Shown one piece after another: positions 51,192-59,934 of a stretch of 64,000 bases of DNA. Every line of letters begins with the position of its first letter. Within the stretch, counting starts at the first letter, position 1. The notes under the pieces were generated by a model. The model saw only the letters and a program-made list of their open reading frames with translations, had not been told where the DNA came from and searched no databases. Where the stretch lies: the NCBI RefSeq assembly GCF_900103325.1, contig NZ_FMXM01000010.1, positions 1-64,000 on the forward strand, written 5' to 3'. Origin of the DNA: Mesorhizobium qingshengii (GTDB taxonomy: Bacteria > Pseudomonadota > Alphaproteobacteria > Rhizobiales > Rhizobiaceae). Both the position numbers and the translations under genes were made by a program.

Positions 51192-52412
51192 TTATGCGGA
51201 ATAGCGCTGGAAAACGAGCGTTGCGTTGGTGCCACCGAAACCGAACGAATTTGACAAAACGGTGTCGATCCTGGCGTTGTCGATGCGCTTTCGCACGATC
51301 GGCATGCCCTCGAATTCCGGATCGAGGTTCTCGATATGGGCGCTCTCGCCGATGAAGCCGCCTTGCATCATCAGGATCGAGTAGATCGATTCCTGCACGC
51401 CGGCGGCACCCAGCGAATGGCCTGTCAGCGATTTCGTCGAGGTGATGTACGGCATCTTCTCGCCGAACACCTCGCGGATCGCGCCCATCTCCTTTGAATC
51501 TCCAACCGGCGTCGACGTACCATGCGTGTTTATGTAGTCGATCGGCGTGGCGACGGTCGCCAGCGCCTGGCGCATGCAGCGGATCGCGCCTTCGCCTGAC
51601 GGCGCCACCATGTCGTAACCGTCCGAGGTCGCGCCATAGCCGACGATCTCGGCGTAGATCTTGGCGCCGCGCGCCTTGGCATGCTCCAGTTCTTCGAGCA
51701 CCAGCACGCCGGCGCCGCCAGCGATGACGAAGCCATCGCGATTGGCGTCATATGCGCGGGAAGCAGTCGATGCTTTGTCGTTGAATTTCGACGACATGGC
51801 GCCCATGGCGTCGAACAGGTCCGACATCGTCCAGTCGAGATCCTCGTGGCCGCCGGCAAAGACCATGTCCTGCTTGCCCCACTGGATCAATTCGTAGCCA
51901 TTGCCGATGCAGTGCGCCGAGGTCGAACAGGCCGACGAGATCGAATAGTTGACGCCGTGGATCTTGAACCACGTGGCAAGCGTCGCCGATGCGGTCGACG
52001 ACATCGCCTTCGGCACCGCGAACGGGCCGATGCGCTTGGGGCTGCCGTTCTTCAGCGTGATTTCGGCCGCTTCGACGATGGTCCGGGTGGATGGCCCGCC
52101 CGATCCCATGACGATGCCGGTGCGTTCATTGGTGATGTCGCTCTCTCCGAGGCCAGCGTCCGCGATCGCCTGATCCATGGCGACGTGGTTCCAGGCCGCC
52201 CCTTGCGACAGGAAACGCATCGCACGGCGATCGATCATGCCAGACGGGTCGAGCGTCGGCGCGCCCCACACCTGGCAACGGAAGCCATGCTCGGCGAAGG
52301 AATCGGAGAAGCTGATGCCGGATCTGGCGTCATGCAGCGACGCCTGCACCTCGTTGGCATTGTTGCCGATCGACGACACAATGCCGAGGCCTGTGACTAC
52401 GACACGTCTCAT
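51192..52412 (-). CDS. fabB: 3-oxoacyl-[acyl-carrier-protein] synthase I
   Basis: A 406-residue beta-ketoacyl-ACP synthase. The active-site Cys is in [12 protein letters not shown], the two histidines are in [11 protein letters not shown] and TGHSLGAAG. FabB is needed for elongating unsaturated acyl chains made by FabA. The ATG at 52412 is chosen because AAGGAG lies 7 bases upstream; an alternative TTG two codons earlier has no such site. It lies between fabA and fabI. Confidence 0.95.
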   Translation of the reverse strand: MRRVVVTGLGIVSSIGNNANEVQASLHDARSGISFSDSFAEHGFRCQVWGAPTLDPSGMIDRRAMRFLSQGAAWNHVAMDQAIADAGLGESDITNERTGIVMGSGGPSTRTIVEAAEITLKNGSPKRIGPFAVPKAMSSTASATLATWFKIHGVNYSISSACSTSAHCIGNGYELIQWGKQDMVFAGGHEDLDWTMSDLFDAMGAMSSKFNDKASTASRAYDANRDGFVIAGGAGVLVLEELEHAKARGAKIYAEIVGYGATSDGYDMVAPSGEGAIRCMRQALATVATPIDYINTHGTSTPVGDSKEMGAIREVFGEKMPYITSTKSLTGHSLGAAGVQESIYSILMMQGGFIGESAHIENLDPEFEGMPIVRKRIDNARIDTVLSNSFGFGGTNATLVFQRYSA

Positions 52413-52448
52413 TCGCAACTCCTTCCAGGGGGGCCGGTCAGCGACCGG

Positions 52449-52967
52449 TCAGCCGGCCGCCGATTGCTTGGACAGACCGACCTTCAAATCCGTTGCCGAG
52501 TATATGGGCTCGCCATCCGCTTTCAGCCAGCCATCGGCGATGCCGAGCACCAACCGGCCACGCATCACGCGCTTGAAGTCGATGCCATACTCGACCTTCT
52601 TCACCGCGGGCGTCACCATGCCTTTGAACTTAACCTCACCGGTCGACAACGCCATTCCCTTGCCCGGCTCACCAAGCCAGCCGAGGTAGAAGCCCGTCAA
52701 CTGCCACATCGCATCGAGGCCGAGGCATCCCGGCATGATCGGATTGCCGATGAAATGGCAGGCAAAGAACCACAGGTCCGGCTTGATGTCGAATTCGGCA
52801 CGGATGAAGCCCTTTTCGAAGGCTCCGCCCGTCTCGCTGATCTCGGTGATGCGGTCGAACATCAGCATGGGCGGATAGGGGAGTTGGGCATTGCCCGGTC
52901 CGAACAGTTCGCCGCGGGCGCAGGCCAGCAATTCATCGTAGTCGTAGCTGGATTTCGAACCCGCCAT
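52449..52967 (-). CDS. fabA: 3-hydroxydecanoyl-[acyl-carrier-protein] dehydratase/isomerase
   Basis: A 172-residue bifunctional dehydratase/isomerase that introduces the double bond of unsaturated fatty acids, exactly the length of E. coli FabA. Active-site His is in [19 protein letters not shown], followed by the helix with the catalytic Asp ([14 protein letters not shown]). The start [19 protein letters not shown] at 52967 matches the family; a longer frame exists. First gene of the fabA-fabB-fabI operon, divergent from irr. Confidence 0.95.
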   Translation of the reverse strand: MAGSKSSYDYDELLACARGELFGPGNAQLPYPPMLMFDRITEISETGGAFEKGFIRAEFDIKPDLWFFACHFIGNPIMPGCLGLDAMWQLTGFYLGWLGEPGKGMALSTGEVKFKGMVTPAVKKVEYGIDFKRVMRGRLVLGIADGWLKADGEPIYSATDLKVGLSKQSAAG

Positions 52968-53210
52968 CAATCTCGTCCCCATGTCGTCTCGGGCTATAGC
53001 GCGCCCTTGTCGTTGGTTTCCTAACACAATCTGTTTCAGGCCGGAAACCGGCGTTTGCGCTTAACCCGCCCGTCTGCCTGGGTCAATGCGCGCTATTGAT
53101 CGCATTCGGGCGACAGAATATATGTCAGCACGGGTCCGGTTTCGGCAGGCGTTCATTTTTTTGCCACTCTGGGCGCGTCTTGGGGCGGAACTGTGAGCTT
53201 GGACGAATAG

Positions 53211-53642
53211 ATGGACCTGAGCTGCCGGAAGGAAAATGTCGCTGTGGACAAGCGGGTCCGTGAAGCCGGCCTGAGGCCGACACGCCAGCGCATTGCGCTG
53301 GCCGACCTGCTTTTCGCCAAGGGCGACCGCCATCTGTCGGCCGAGGAACTGCACGAGGAGGCAGTCGCCGCCGGCGTGCCGGTGTCGCTGGCCACCGTCT
53401 ACAACGCCCTTCACCAGTTCACCCAGGCCGGACTGTTGCGCATCCTCGCGGTCGAGGGCGCCAAGACCTATTTCGACACCAACACTTCCGACCACCACCA
53501 TTTCTACGTCGAAGGCGAAAACCGGATATTCGACATCGCCGGCGGTCCAGTGACTGTTGCCAACCTGCCAGCGCCGCCAGAGGGGATGGAGATCGCCAAT
53601 GTCGACATCGTGGTGAGGCTGCGCCCCAAACGCCCAGAATGA
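53211..53642 (+). CDS. irr: Iron response regulator Irr (Fur superfamily)
   Basis: A 143-residue Fur-family transcription factor of the rhizobial Irr type. The winged-helix region is GLRPTRQRIALADLLFAKGDR and VSLATVYNALHQFTQAGLL. The three-histidine motif conserved in Irr is present (SDHHHFYVEGENRIFD). The haem-regulatory motif with a Cys-Pro found in the Bradyrhizobium protein is absent, as in most other Irr proteins. Irr represses or activates iron genes by binding iron control elements under low iron. The gene is divergent from fabA and 10 bases before the DUF4260 gene. A perfect candidate site lies in this window at 11838-11860. Confidence 0.92.
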   Translation: MDLSCRKENVAVDKRVREAGLRPTRQRIALADLLFAKGDRHLSAEELHEEAVAAGVPVSLATVYNALHQFTQAGLLRILAVEGAKTYFDTNTSDHHHFYVEGENRIFDIAGGPVTVANLPAPPEGMEIANVDIVVRLRPKRPE

Positions 53643-53652
53643 CCCGCGAGGG

Positions 53653-54012
53653 ATGAAACTCCTCGATTCGATAATCCGGCTCGAATGGGCCATCGTGGCG
53701 GTCGCCGCTGTCGGATTCTATGGATCGGTCGGCGTTTCCTGGTGGCTATTCGGATTGCTCATCCTGGCGCCGGACCTGTCGATGTTGGGCTATCTTGCCG
53801 GGCCGCGCGTCGGCGCCATCGCCTATAACGCCCTGCACATCCTTATTGTACCGGTGCTGTTGCTGCTTGCGGGGCACATGTCCGGCAATGCGGCCGCGAT
53901 GGCGGTCGCATTGATCTGGATCGCCCACATCGCCATCGACCGGGCGCTGGGCTACGGCCTGAAGCTGTCAACCGGGTTTCAGGACACTCATCTGGGCCGT
54001 ATCGGGCGCTAG
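53653..54012 (+). CDS. DUF4260-family small membrane protein
   Basis: A 119-residue protein with about four hydrophobic segments (AIVAVAAVGFYGSVGVSWWLFG, GLLILAPDLSMLGYLAGPRVG, ILIVPVLLLLAGHM, MAVALIWIAHIAIDRALGYG). The DLSMLGYLAGPRVGAIAYN and IAHIAIDRALGYGLK phrases match DUF4260. Function unknown. The ATG at 53653, 10 bases after irr, has GCGAGG upstream, so it is probably co-transcribed with irr. Confidence 0.82.
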   Translation: MKLLDSIIRLEWAIVAVAAVGFYGSVGVSWWLFGLLILAPDLSMLGYLAGPRVGAIAYNALHILIVPVLLLLAGHMSGNAAAMAVALIWIAHIAIDRALGYGLKLSTGFQDTHLGRIGR

Positions 54013-54059
54013 ATCGGGACCCTGTCTTTGGGAAAGATCGGCGTCAAACAGTCAGAAAA

Positions 54060-54626
54060 TCAGTCCTTGACCCGTTCGCCGGGATAGGCGCCCCAGACAA
54101 GCGACTGGGCGAGCCAGCCGGTATGGCCGTCGAGCGTCATTTCGCACCACTGGCCGTCGCAGGATTTGATCGTGCCCATGACACCCGGCTCGACGAGCGC
54201 GACCACCCTTGCGTCTTTTTCGGGGCTGTTGACCATATTGATCTGGCCGCCCTTGCCGCGTTGCCACGGCGCGACGATCGCGGTGCGCCGGCCTGAAAGC
54301 AGCGACTGGTTGATCCAGCCCTCCGAACCGTCGGCATCGCGCACGCGGCGCCATGTATCGAATTCCTGGATGATCTCCATCGGCAGGCCGGCCTTCATAT
54401 ACATCCAGTCGACCGAGTAGTTGGCGCCGGGGCCGACGCGCGAGTTGACGCGGCCGGATTTCAAGCTGACGAATCGCGGCAGCGGCAGGCCGCTCGGCCC
54501 GAGCGTGACGACGCTCTGGGCGGGTGCTGCCGCACCTTGTGCGGCCAGTTGCGGGGAATAAAGGAGAGCGCCGAGAAATGCTGCGCTGAGGGTCAGGCGA
54601 AGCGACGCGAAACCAGACACTTTCAT
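54060..54626 (-). CDS. Exported bacterial SH3-domain protein
   Basis: A 188-residue protein with an N-terminal signal peptide (cleavage likely after QLAAQ) and two SH3-type repeats of the SH3_3/SH3_4 class (SLKSGRVNSRVGPGANYSVDWM; WRRVRDADGSEGWINQSLLSG; GTIKSCDGQWCEMTLDGHTG). The motif 'VNxRxGPGxxY' and 'GWI' pairs are characteristic. Such proteins bind cell-wall components in other bacteria; the precise function is unknown. The start is ATG 54626 with AAAGGA close upstream. Confidence 0.85.
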   Translation of the reverse strand: MKVSGFASLRLTLSAAFLGALLYSPQLAAQGAAAPAQSVVTLGPSGLPLPRFVSLKSGRVNSRVGPGANYSVDWMYMKAGLPMEIIQEFDTWRRVRDADGSEGWINQSLLSGRRTAIVAPWQRGKGGQINMVNSPEKDARVVALVEPGVMGTIKSCDGQWCEMTLDGHTGWLAQSLVWGAYPGERVKD

Positions 54627-54766
54627 TCCTTTCGGCGCTTGCCTGCCGGCGTCGGCGCCCCTTTTTCTTTGTCTTCGGCGGCACCGCTTGTTACATGGGT
54701 AATCGGCACCACGACCGGCTCCCAGTTTCGCCGGTCTTGGTTAAAGAGGTCTCAACGAGGGAAACA

Positions 54767-55768
54767 ATGGTAGGCAAAAAGAAGCCTCTCGTGGTCATCA
54801 CGCGAAAGTTGCCCGACCCGGTCGAGACCCGCATGCGCGAGCTGTTCGATGCCCGCCTGAATGTCGAGGACAGGCCGATGACGCAGCCGGAACTGGTTGC
54901 GGCGGTCAAGGAAGCCGATGTCCTCGTCCCCACCGTGACCGACCAGATCGACGCGGCGCTGATCGCCCAGGCCGGCGACAACCTCAGGCTGATCGCCAAC
55001 TTCGGCAACGGCGTCGACAAGATCGACGTGGCGGCTGCGGCGAAGCGGGGCATCACCGTCACCAACACGCCGAATGTGCTGACCGAAGATACCGCCGACA
55101 TGACCATGGCGCTGATGCTGGCGGTGCCGCGGCGGCTGGTGGAAGGCGCCAATGTGCTCACAGGCGACAAGAAATGGGCCGGTTGGTCGCCGACCTGGAT
55201 GCTTGGACGTCGCATCTGGGGCAAGCGGCTCGGCATTGTCGGCATGGGGCGCATCGGAACCGCGGTCGCCAGGCGGGCCAAGGCGTTCGGCCTTTCCATC
55301 CACTACCACAACCGCCATCGCGTGCTGCCGGAGGTCGAGGACGGGCTGGAGGCGACCTATTGGGAAAGCCTCGACCAGATGCTGGCCCGCATGGACATCA
55401 TCTCGGTCAATTGTCCGTCGACGCCGGCGACCTTTCACCTGCTTTCGGCGCGGCGGCTGGCGCTGCTGCAGCCGACGGCCTACATCGTCAACACAGCGCG
55501 CGGCGACATCATCGACGAGGAAGCGCTGGTCAAGCTGATCCAGGACGGCAAGATCGCCGGCGCCGGCCTCGATGTCTACGAGCACGAGCCGGCGTTGAAC
55601 AGCAAGCTGCTCAGGCTCGCCGCCAAGGGCAAGGTCGTGTTGTTGCCGCATATGGGCTCGGCGACGCTCGAGGGCCGCATCGACATGGGCGAAAAGGTCA
55701 TCATAAACATAAAGGCGTTCGTCGACGGCCACCGCCCGCCGGACCGCGTGCTGCCGCTCAGAACCTGA
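54767..55768 (+). CDS. D-2-hydroxyacid dehydrogenase, glyoxylate/hydroxypyruvate reductase type
   Basis: A 333-residue NAD(P)-dependent reductase. The dinucleotide motif is LGIVGMGRIGTAVARRAK. The catalytic Arg is in IVNTARGDIIDEEAL, Glu in DVYEHEPALN, and His in VLLPHMGSATLEGR. NFGNGVDKIDVAAA and TNTPNVLTEDTADMTMALML also fit the GyaR group. The ATG at 54767 is preceded by GAGGGA. It is divergent from the SH3 gene. Substrate preference (glyoxylate, hydroxypyruvate or other) is not decided by the sequence. Confidence 0.91.
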   Translation: MVGKKKPLVVITRKLPDPVETRMRELFDARLNVEDRPMTQPELVAAVKEADVLVPTVTDQIDAALIAQAGDNLRLIANFGNGVDKIDVAAAAKRGITVTNTPNVLTEDTADMTMALMLAVPRRLVEGANVLTGDKKWAGWSPTWMLGRRIWGKRLGIVGMGRIGTAVARRAKAFGLSIHYHNRHRVLPEVEDGLEATYWESLDQMLARMDIISVNCPSTPATFHLLSARRLALLQPTAYIVNTARGDIIDEEALVKLIQDGKIAGAGLDVYEHEPALNSKLLRLAAKGKVVLLPHMGSATLEGRIDMGEKVIINIKAFVDGHRPPDRVLPLRT

Positions 55769-55816
55769 TCCTATCGAAGCGCGACATTTCGCGGCCTTTC
55801 AAATGAAAGCCCGGGC

Positions 55817-56305
55817 TTACGCAAGAACCTTGCGCATGGTGATCGAGGTCGGCCGGAGGTAGCCCTCATGTGCCGTCCGCTCGGTCTCGTGAAAACCGAA
55901 GCGGGCAAAGGCCGCATGATTTCCGGTCAGCTCGATCCGGGTCTGAAGCTCGAGGGCGGCCTTGCCGCGCCTGCGGGCAAGATCTTCGACCGCCTGCATC
56001 AGCCGCCGGCCAATGCCTTGCCCCTGACAGTCCGGCGCGACGGCGAGCTTGCCGACATAGAGCTCCGCCACCTTCTCGAGAGCAAACACGCAGCCGACGA
56101 TCCTGTCGCCCTTGAACGCCACGAAACCGGCTTCCCGCCGCGCCTTGTCGCGCAGAGTGTCGGCGGTAAGCAGGTGCGCCGAGGAGGGAGGGTCGATGAC
56201 ACCGTCCATCGAAGCGAAGGCACGCATGATCAGTGCGAGCACATCGTTCCAACGATCGAAATCGGCCGGGATCCGGGTAACGGAAACGGCTCCGGTCCGG
56301 TCCAC
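55817..56305 (-). CDS. GNAT-family N-acetyltransferase
   Basis: A 162-residue acetyltransferase with the CoA-binding motif VAPDCQGQGIGRRLMQAV and the following AALELQTRIELTGNHAAFARFGF. The start is GTG at 56305, separated by two bases from the stop of the ThiF/MoeB-like gene, so the two are one operon. Substrate unknown. Confidence 0.86.
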   Translation of the reverse strand: MDRTGAVSVTRIPADFDRWNDVLALIMRAFASMDGVIDPPSSAHLLTADTLRDKARREAGFVAFKGDRIVGCVFALEKVAELYVGKLAVAPDCQGQGIGRRLMQAVEDLARRRGKAALELQTRIELTGNHAAFARFGFHETERTAHEGYLRPTSITMRKVLA

Positions 56306-56307
56306 GG

Positions 56308-57063
56308 TCAGTTTCTCTTGTAGCGGATCGTTTCGAAGCGCGCGGCCAGCGCATCGTAGAGCAGCAGCCGGCCAACGAGCGGCTCGCCGATGCCGGTGAT
56401 CAACTTGATGGTCTCCATCGCCTGCAGCGTGCCGACGACGCCGGTCAACGCACCAAGCACCCCGGCCTCGGCACAGGATGGCACCACGCCTGGAGGCGGC
56501 GCTTCCGGAAACAGGTCGCGATAGCCTGGGTTGGGCTTGCCATCCTTGCCGTCCTCGAATGGCTTCAGCACGGTCACGGAGCCATCGAAGCGCCCGACGG
56601 CGGCGTGCACCAGCGGTTTCCTTTCGCTCTCACAGGCATCGGCCACCGCATAGCGGGTTTCGAAATTGTCGGAACCGTCAACGACGATGTCATAACGGGC
56701 GACGAGGGCCGCGGTGTTGTCCGGGGTCAGCCTGAATGTGTGCGTTTCGACAATGGTGTTGGGATTGATGCGGGCGATCGCCGCCTGCGCACTGTGGGTT
56801 TTTAGCATGCCGACAGTATCCGTGCCGTGAATCACCTGGCGCTGCAGGTTGGAGAGCGACACGGTGTCGTCATCGACCACGCCGAGTGTGCCGACGCCGG
56901 CGGCGGCAAGGTACTCAAGCACCGGTGCGCCCAGCCCGCCCGCGCCGATCACCAGAACCCGCGCCCGTTTCAATCTCTGCTGGCCGGCGCCACCGATTTC
57001 GGGCAGCACGATGTGGCGGGCATAGCGTTCGATCTCGTCGGCAGTCAGGGCGGAGCTGGTCAT
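56308..57063 (-). CDS. ThiF/MoeB/HesA-family adenylyltransferase, zinc cysteines missing
   Basis: A 251-residue E1-like enzyme. The nucleotide-binding motif is VLVIGAGGLGAPVLEYLAAAG and the catalytic region includes DDDTVSLSNLQRQVIHG and DGSDNFETRYAVADAC. These enzymes adenylate the C-terminus of sulfur carriers (MoaD, ThiS). The zinc-binding CxxC pairs of canonical MoeB are absent: the first reads GYRD at NPGYRDLFPEAPPPG and the protein ends (RFETIRYKRN) before the second. Only the SCAEAGVLG cysteine remains. MoaD- or ThiS-type partners are not in the window. Confidence 0.85.
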   Translation of the reverse strand: MTSSALTADEIERYARHIVLPEIGGAGQQRLKRARVLVIGAGGLGAPVLEYLAAAGVGTLGVVDDDTVSLSNLQRQVIHGTDTVGMLKTHSAQAAIARINPNTIVETHTFRLTPDNTAALVARYDIVVDGSDNFETRYAVADACESERKPLVHAAVGRFDGSVTVLKPFEDGKDGKPNPGYRDLFPEAPPPGVVPSCAEAGVLGALTGVVGTLQAMETIKLITGIGEPLVGRLLLYDALAARFETIRYKRN

Positions 57064-57164
57064 TGCAGGACCATATAGTGGCTGAAAAATCTTGTCAGGC
57101 CTTCATGCATGTCGCGAAAAAGTGCGGAGCGGTCTTGGGACAACGACATGCATGCAGCAAAAAT

Positions 57165-58304
57165 CTAGAAGGTTGGCCCAACCGTACCGTGGTCGACGGT
57201 GAGGAACTGCGCGCGTCCCTTGAGACTGGAAAACAGCGCCGCGTCGGTGCCGGTCATGAACGCCTGACAATTCAGCTCTTCCAGAATGGAAAACAGCGCC
57301 GCGCGCCGGCCGCCATCGAGATGCGCTGCGATTTCGTCAAGCAGCAGGATCGGCGTCATGCCCGACATTTCGCCGGTCAGCCGGGCGTGCGACAGGACAA
57401 TGCCGACCAGCAGCGCCTTCTGTTCGCCTGTCGAACAGAGTTCAGCCGGCATCGCCTTGGGACGGTGTCGAACCACGAGATCCGAACGGTGCGGGCCCTC
57501 GAGCGTGCGCCCGGCGGCGCGGTCGCGGTCGCGGCCCTCGACGAGCGTCCGGCGGAATCGCTCCTCGACATCGACCGCCGGCGCGGTGGTAACCGCGGCT
57601 TCCAGTTCGCCCGAAAGGCCGATGTCGGCCTGCGGAAACGGCCCTGTGTCGGGCAGCTTGTCGATCATCGCGGCCAGCAGGCGCACCATCTCGGCACGTG
57701 CGGCGGCGATCGCCACACCGGTCTCTGCCATCTGTGTCTCGATCGCGTCGAACCAGCGGTCGTCCCGGGAGCCTTCAGTAAGCAGACGGTTACGGCCGCG
57801 CATCGCTTTTTCGTAGTCGAGTGCACGCTGCCCGTGGCCGGGATCGATCGCCAGCACCAGCCGGTCGAGAAAGCGCCGGCGATCCGCGGCCGGTCCGGTA
57901 AACAACGCATCCATGGCCGGTGTCAGCCACACCACGCGCAGCCATTCCAGCATGTCCTCGGTCGAACGCGCCGCAGCCCCGTTGATACGCACCCGTCTGC
58001 CGCCCTCGCCGGCACTGTCCCCGCCTGAAATGCCCGTCCCGATCTCGATCTGGCCGTCGGGTCCATCGAGCCGGGCATGGAGGGCAAAGCCGCCGTCGCC
58101 GCCCTCGCGCGCGACGTCCGCGTAAGGAGCGCGGCGCAAGCCACGTCCCGGCGTCAGAAAGGAAATCGCTTCGAGAAGATTGGTCTTGCCGGCGCCGTTA
58201 TCGCCGGAAAAAACCACGGCGCCGGGAGCGAGGTCGATTGCCAGCGCAGCGTAGTTGCGAAAATTAGTAAGTGTAAGCTTACTTATGTGAGTTTGTACCG
58301 GCAA
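57165..58304 (-). CDS. recF: DNA replication/repair protein RecF
   Basis: A 379-residue SMC-like ATPase that helps load RecA at gaps. Walker A is GDNGAGKTNLLEAISF; the ABC-type signature region lies in LCSTGEQKALLVGI; Walker B is ILLLDEIAAHLDGGRR. The start is TTG at 58304 in the frame; no ATG lies before the conserved ISKLTLTNFRNYAAL. The recF-dnaN gap of about 208 bases contains a long palindromic repeat. Gene order dnaA-dnaN-recF on the minus strand is conserved. Confidence 0.93.
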   Translation of the reverse strand: MPVQTHISKLTLTNFRNYAALAIDLAPGAVVFSGDNGAGKTNLLEAISFLTPGRGLRRAPYADVAREGGDGGFALHARLDGPDGQIEIGTGISGGDSAGEGGRRVRINGAAARSTEDMLEWLRVVWLTPAMDALFTGPAADRRRFLDRLVLAIDPGHGQRALDYEKAMRGRNRLLTEGSRDDRWFDAIETQMAETGVAIAAARAEMVRLLAAMIDKLPDTGPFPQADIGLSGELEAAVTTAPAVDVEERFRRTLVEGRDRDRAAGRTLEGPHRSDLVVRHRPKAMPAELCSTGEQKALLVGIVLSHARLTGEMSGMTPILLLDEIAAHLDGGRRAALFSILEELNCQAFMTGTDAALFSSLKGRAQFLTVDHGTVGPTF

Positions 58305-58316
58305 CCGCTATCCGCC

Positions 58317-58441
58317 TATAGAGCGGCTCATCGTTTCACGGAAACGCGGAACCGCCCTATCTCTTTGTCTTCACGCAATTCCCAAGGGAACGCACGCGCT
58401 TTTCCCGGGAAAACCGTTTCACACTTTTCCTGGAATTGCTC
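58317..58441. repeat. Rhizobiales-type intergenic repeat between dnaN and recF
   Basis: A segment of about 125 bases with inverted elements. GCAATTCC (58375-58382) and GGAATTGC (58432-58439) form arms around GGGAAAACCGTTTCACACTT. Its left half (AGAGCGGCTCATCGTTTCAC to CGCCCTATCTCTTTG) resembles the common rhizobial intergenic element. It is a different family from the copies at 13437, 17014 and 18968. Confidence 0.75.
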
Positions 58442-58512
58442 CAGAAGTCGCCGCAGCCATCGTTCGCGCTGCCGGTCTCATGACAGACCCGGAATTGATG
58501 ACGCAGCGCCGG

Positions 58513-59631
58513 CTACACCCGCATCGGCATCAGCACATAAAGCGCGCTTTCGTCGGCCATGTCGTGGATCAGCGTCGGCGAACCGGCGTCGGCCAGCATG
58601 AACTTGGCCTCCGTGCCGGTCAACTGCGCGGCAACGTCAAGCAGGTACTTGGCGTTGAAGCCGATTTCGATCGGGTCGGATGAGTAGTCGGCGGCCAGTT
58701 CCTCGGTGGCGCTGCCGGAATCCGGATTGTTGACCGCCAGCGTCACTTGACCCTCGCTGATCGAAAGCTTCACCGCGCGGCCGCGTTCGGAGGAAATGGT
58801 CGAGACGCGATCGACCGCGGCAGCGAAACTCTGGCGGTCGATGATCAGTTTCTTGTCGTTGCCGGTCGGAATGACCCGCTGATAGTCCGGGAAGGTGCCG
58901 TCGATCAGCTTCGAGGTCAAAACGACGCTGCCGATGGTGAAGCGGATCTTGGTGTCCGACAGTTCCGTGGTCACGGCAACGTCCGGGTCATCGACCAGCT
59001 TTTGCAACTCGCTCACCGTCTTGCGCGGAATGATGATGCCCGGCATGCCCTCGGAGCCCGCCGGCGCGTCGATCTCGGCGCGCGCCAGACGGTGGCCGTC
59101 GGTCGCCACCGAGCGCAGCTTCAGCTTGCCGCCGACCTCATGCGTGTGCAGGTAGATGCCGTTCAAATAGTAGCGCGTCTCTTCGGTGGAGATGGCGAAC
59201 TGGGTCTTCTCGATCAAGCCCTTCAGGGCAACCGAGTCGAGACGGAAGATATGCGAGAAGGATCCGGCCGAAAGCTCGGGGAAGTCGGATTGCGGCAGGC
59301 ACTGGAGACGGAAGCTCGAGCGGCCGGACGTCACCGTCATGGCGTTGCCGTCCTCGTCTGTCTTGAGCATCACTTCGGCGCCGTCGGCGAGCTTGCGCAC
59401 GATATCGTACAGCAGATGCGCCGGAACCGTCGTCGCCCCGCCGCGCTCAACCTTGGCGGGCGTTGCTTCCGTCACCTCCAGGTCGAGATCGGTCGCCTTC
59501 ATTTCCAGGCTGGCGCCCTCGGCGCTGAGCAGCACGTTGGACAGGATCGGAATGGTGTTGCGCCGTTCGACCACGCGGTGGACGTGGTTGAGCGACTTCA
59601 GGAGATTTGACCGTTCCAGGATAACACGCAT
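58513..59631 (-). CDS. dnaN: DNA polymerase III beta sliding clamp
   Basis: A 372-residue ring-forming processivity clamp. The start MRVILERSNLLKSLNHVHRV, the central LKGLIEKTQFAISTEETRYYLNG and the C-terminal LYVLMPMRV are standard. Three clamp-fold repeats are visible by spacing. The ATG at 59631 is preceded by a 303-base interval from dnaA, so it may have its own promoter. Confidence 0.97.
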   Translation of the reverse strand: MRVILERSNLLKSLNHVHRVVERRNTIPILSNVLLSAEGASLEMKATDLDLEVTEATPAKVERGGATTVPAHLLYDIVRKLADGAEVMLKTDEDGNAMTVTSGRSSFRLQCLPQSDFPELSAGSFSHIFRLDSVALKGLIEKTQFAISTEETRYYLNGIYLHTHEVGGKLKLRSVATDGHRLARAEIDAPAGSEGMPGIIIPRKTVSELQKLVDDPDVAVTTELSDTKIRFTIGSVVLTSKLIDGTFPDYQRVIPTGNDKKLIIDRQSFAAAVDRVSTISSERGRAVKLSISEGQVTLAVNNPDSGSATEELAADYSSDPIEIGFNAKYLLDVAAQLTGTEAKFMLADAGSPTLIHDMADESALYVLMPMRV

Positions 59632-59934
59632 GAAGAAACAGGCTCGCTTGAATGAATGACGGGCTCCGGCAAGCGGCGTCCCGCGAAAGGTCTGAACAGG
59701 CTCAGAATCTCCGTAAACTGACAGGAAAAAACCGGCAAACGCAAGTCCGCGCCACCGGTTCGGGCCGGCTGCGCGGGCTTTCTGGGGATAAACGGCACGA
59801 AGTCCGTGAGCCGGTGTCGAAAATCCAGAATCCGGATCGCTTCCGGGCTGGCCAATGAGCCCATTTCGGGTTCAAGGCTGCACGGGTAAGCCATTGAATT
59901 CCGGTGCTGTTCCGCTTCGCGCTTCCCGGGCCAG
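59632..59934. other. dnaN-dnaA intergenic region
   Basis: 303 bases with no convincing gene. TGGGGATAA at 59783-59791 differs by one base from a DnaA box read on the other strand (TTATCCACA), a weak candidate. It presumably holds the dnaN promoter, but no clear hexamers were seen. Confidence 0.45.

Noticed and set aside
52968..53210. Irr box in the fabA-irr interval (autoregulation)
   Set aside because: No TTTAGAA-N3-TTCTAAA-like palindrome is present there.
54015..54050. GGGAAAGATCGGCGTCAAAC, resembling the right arm of the palindromic repeat
   Set aside because: Only part of one arm matches and the core is missing, so chance or a decayed fragment cannot be separated.
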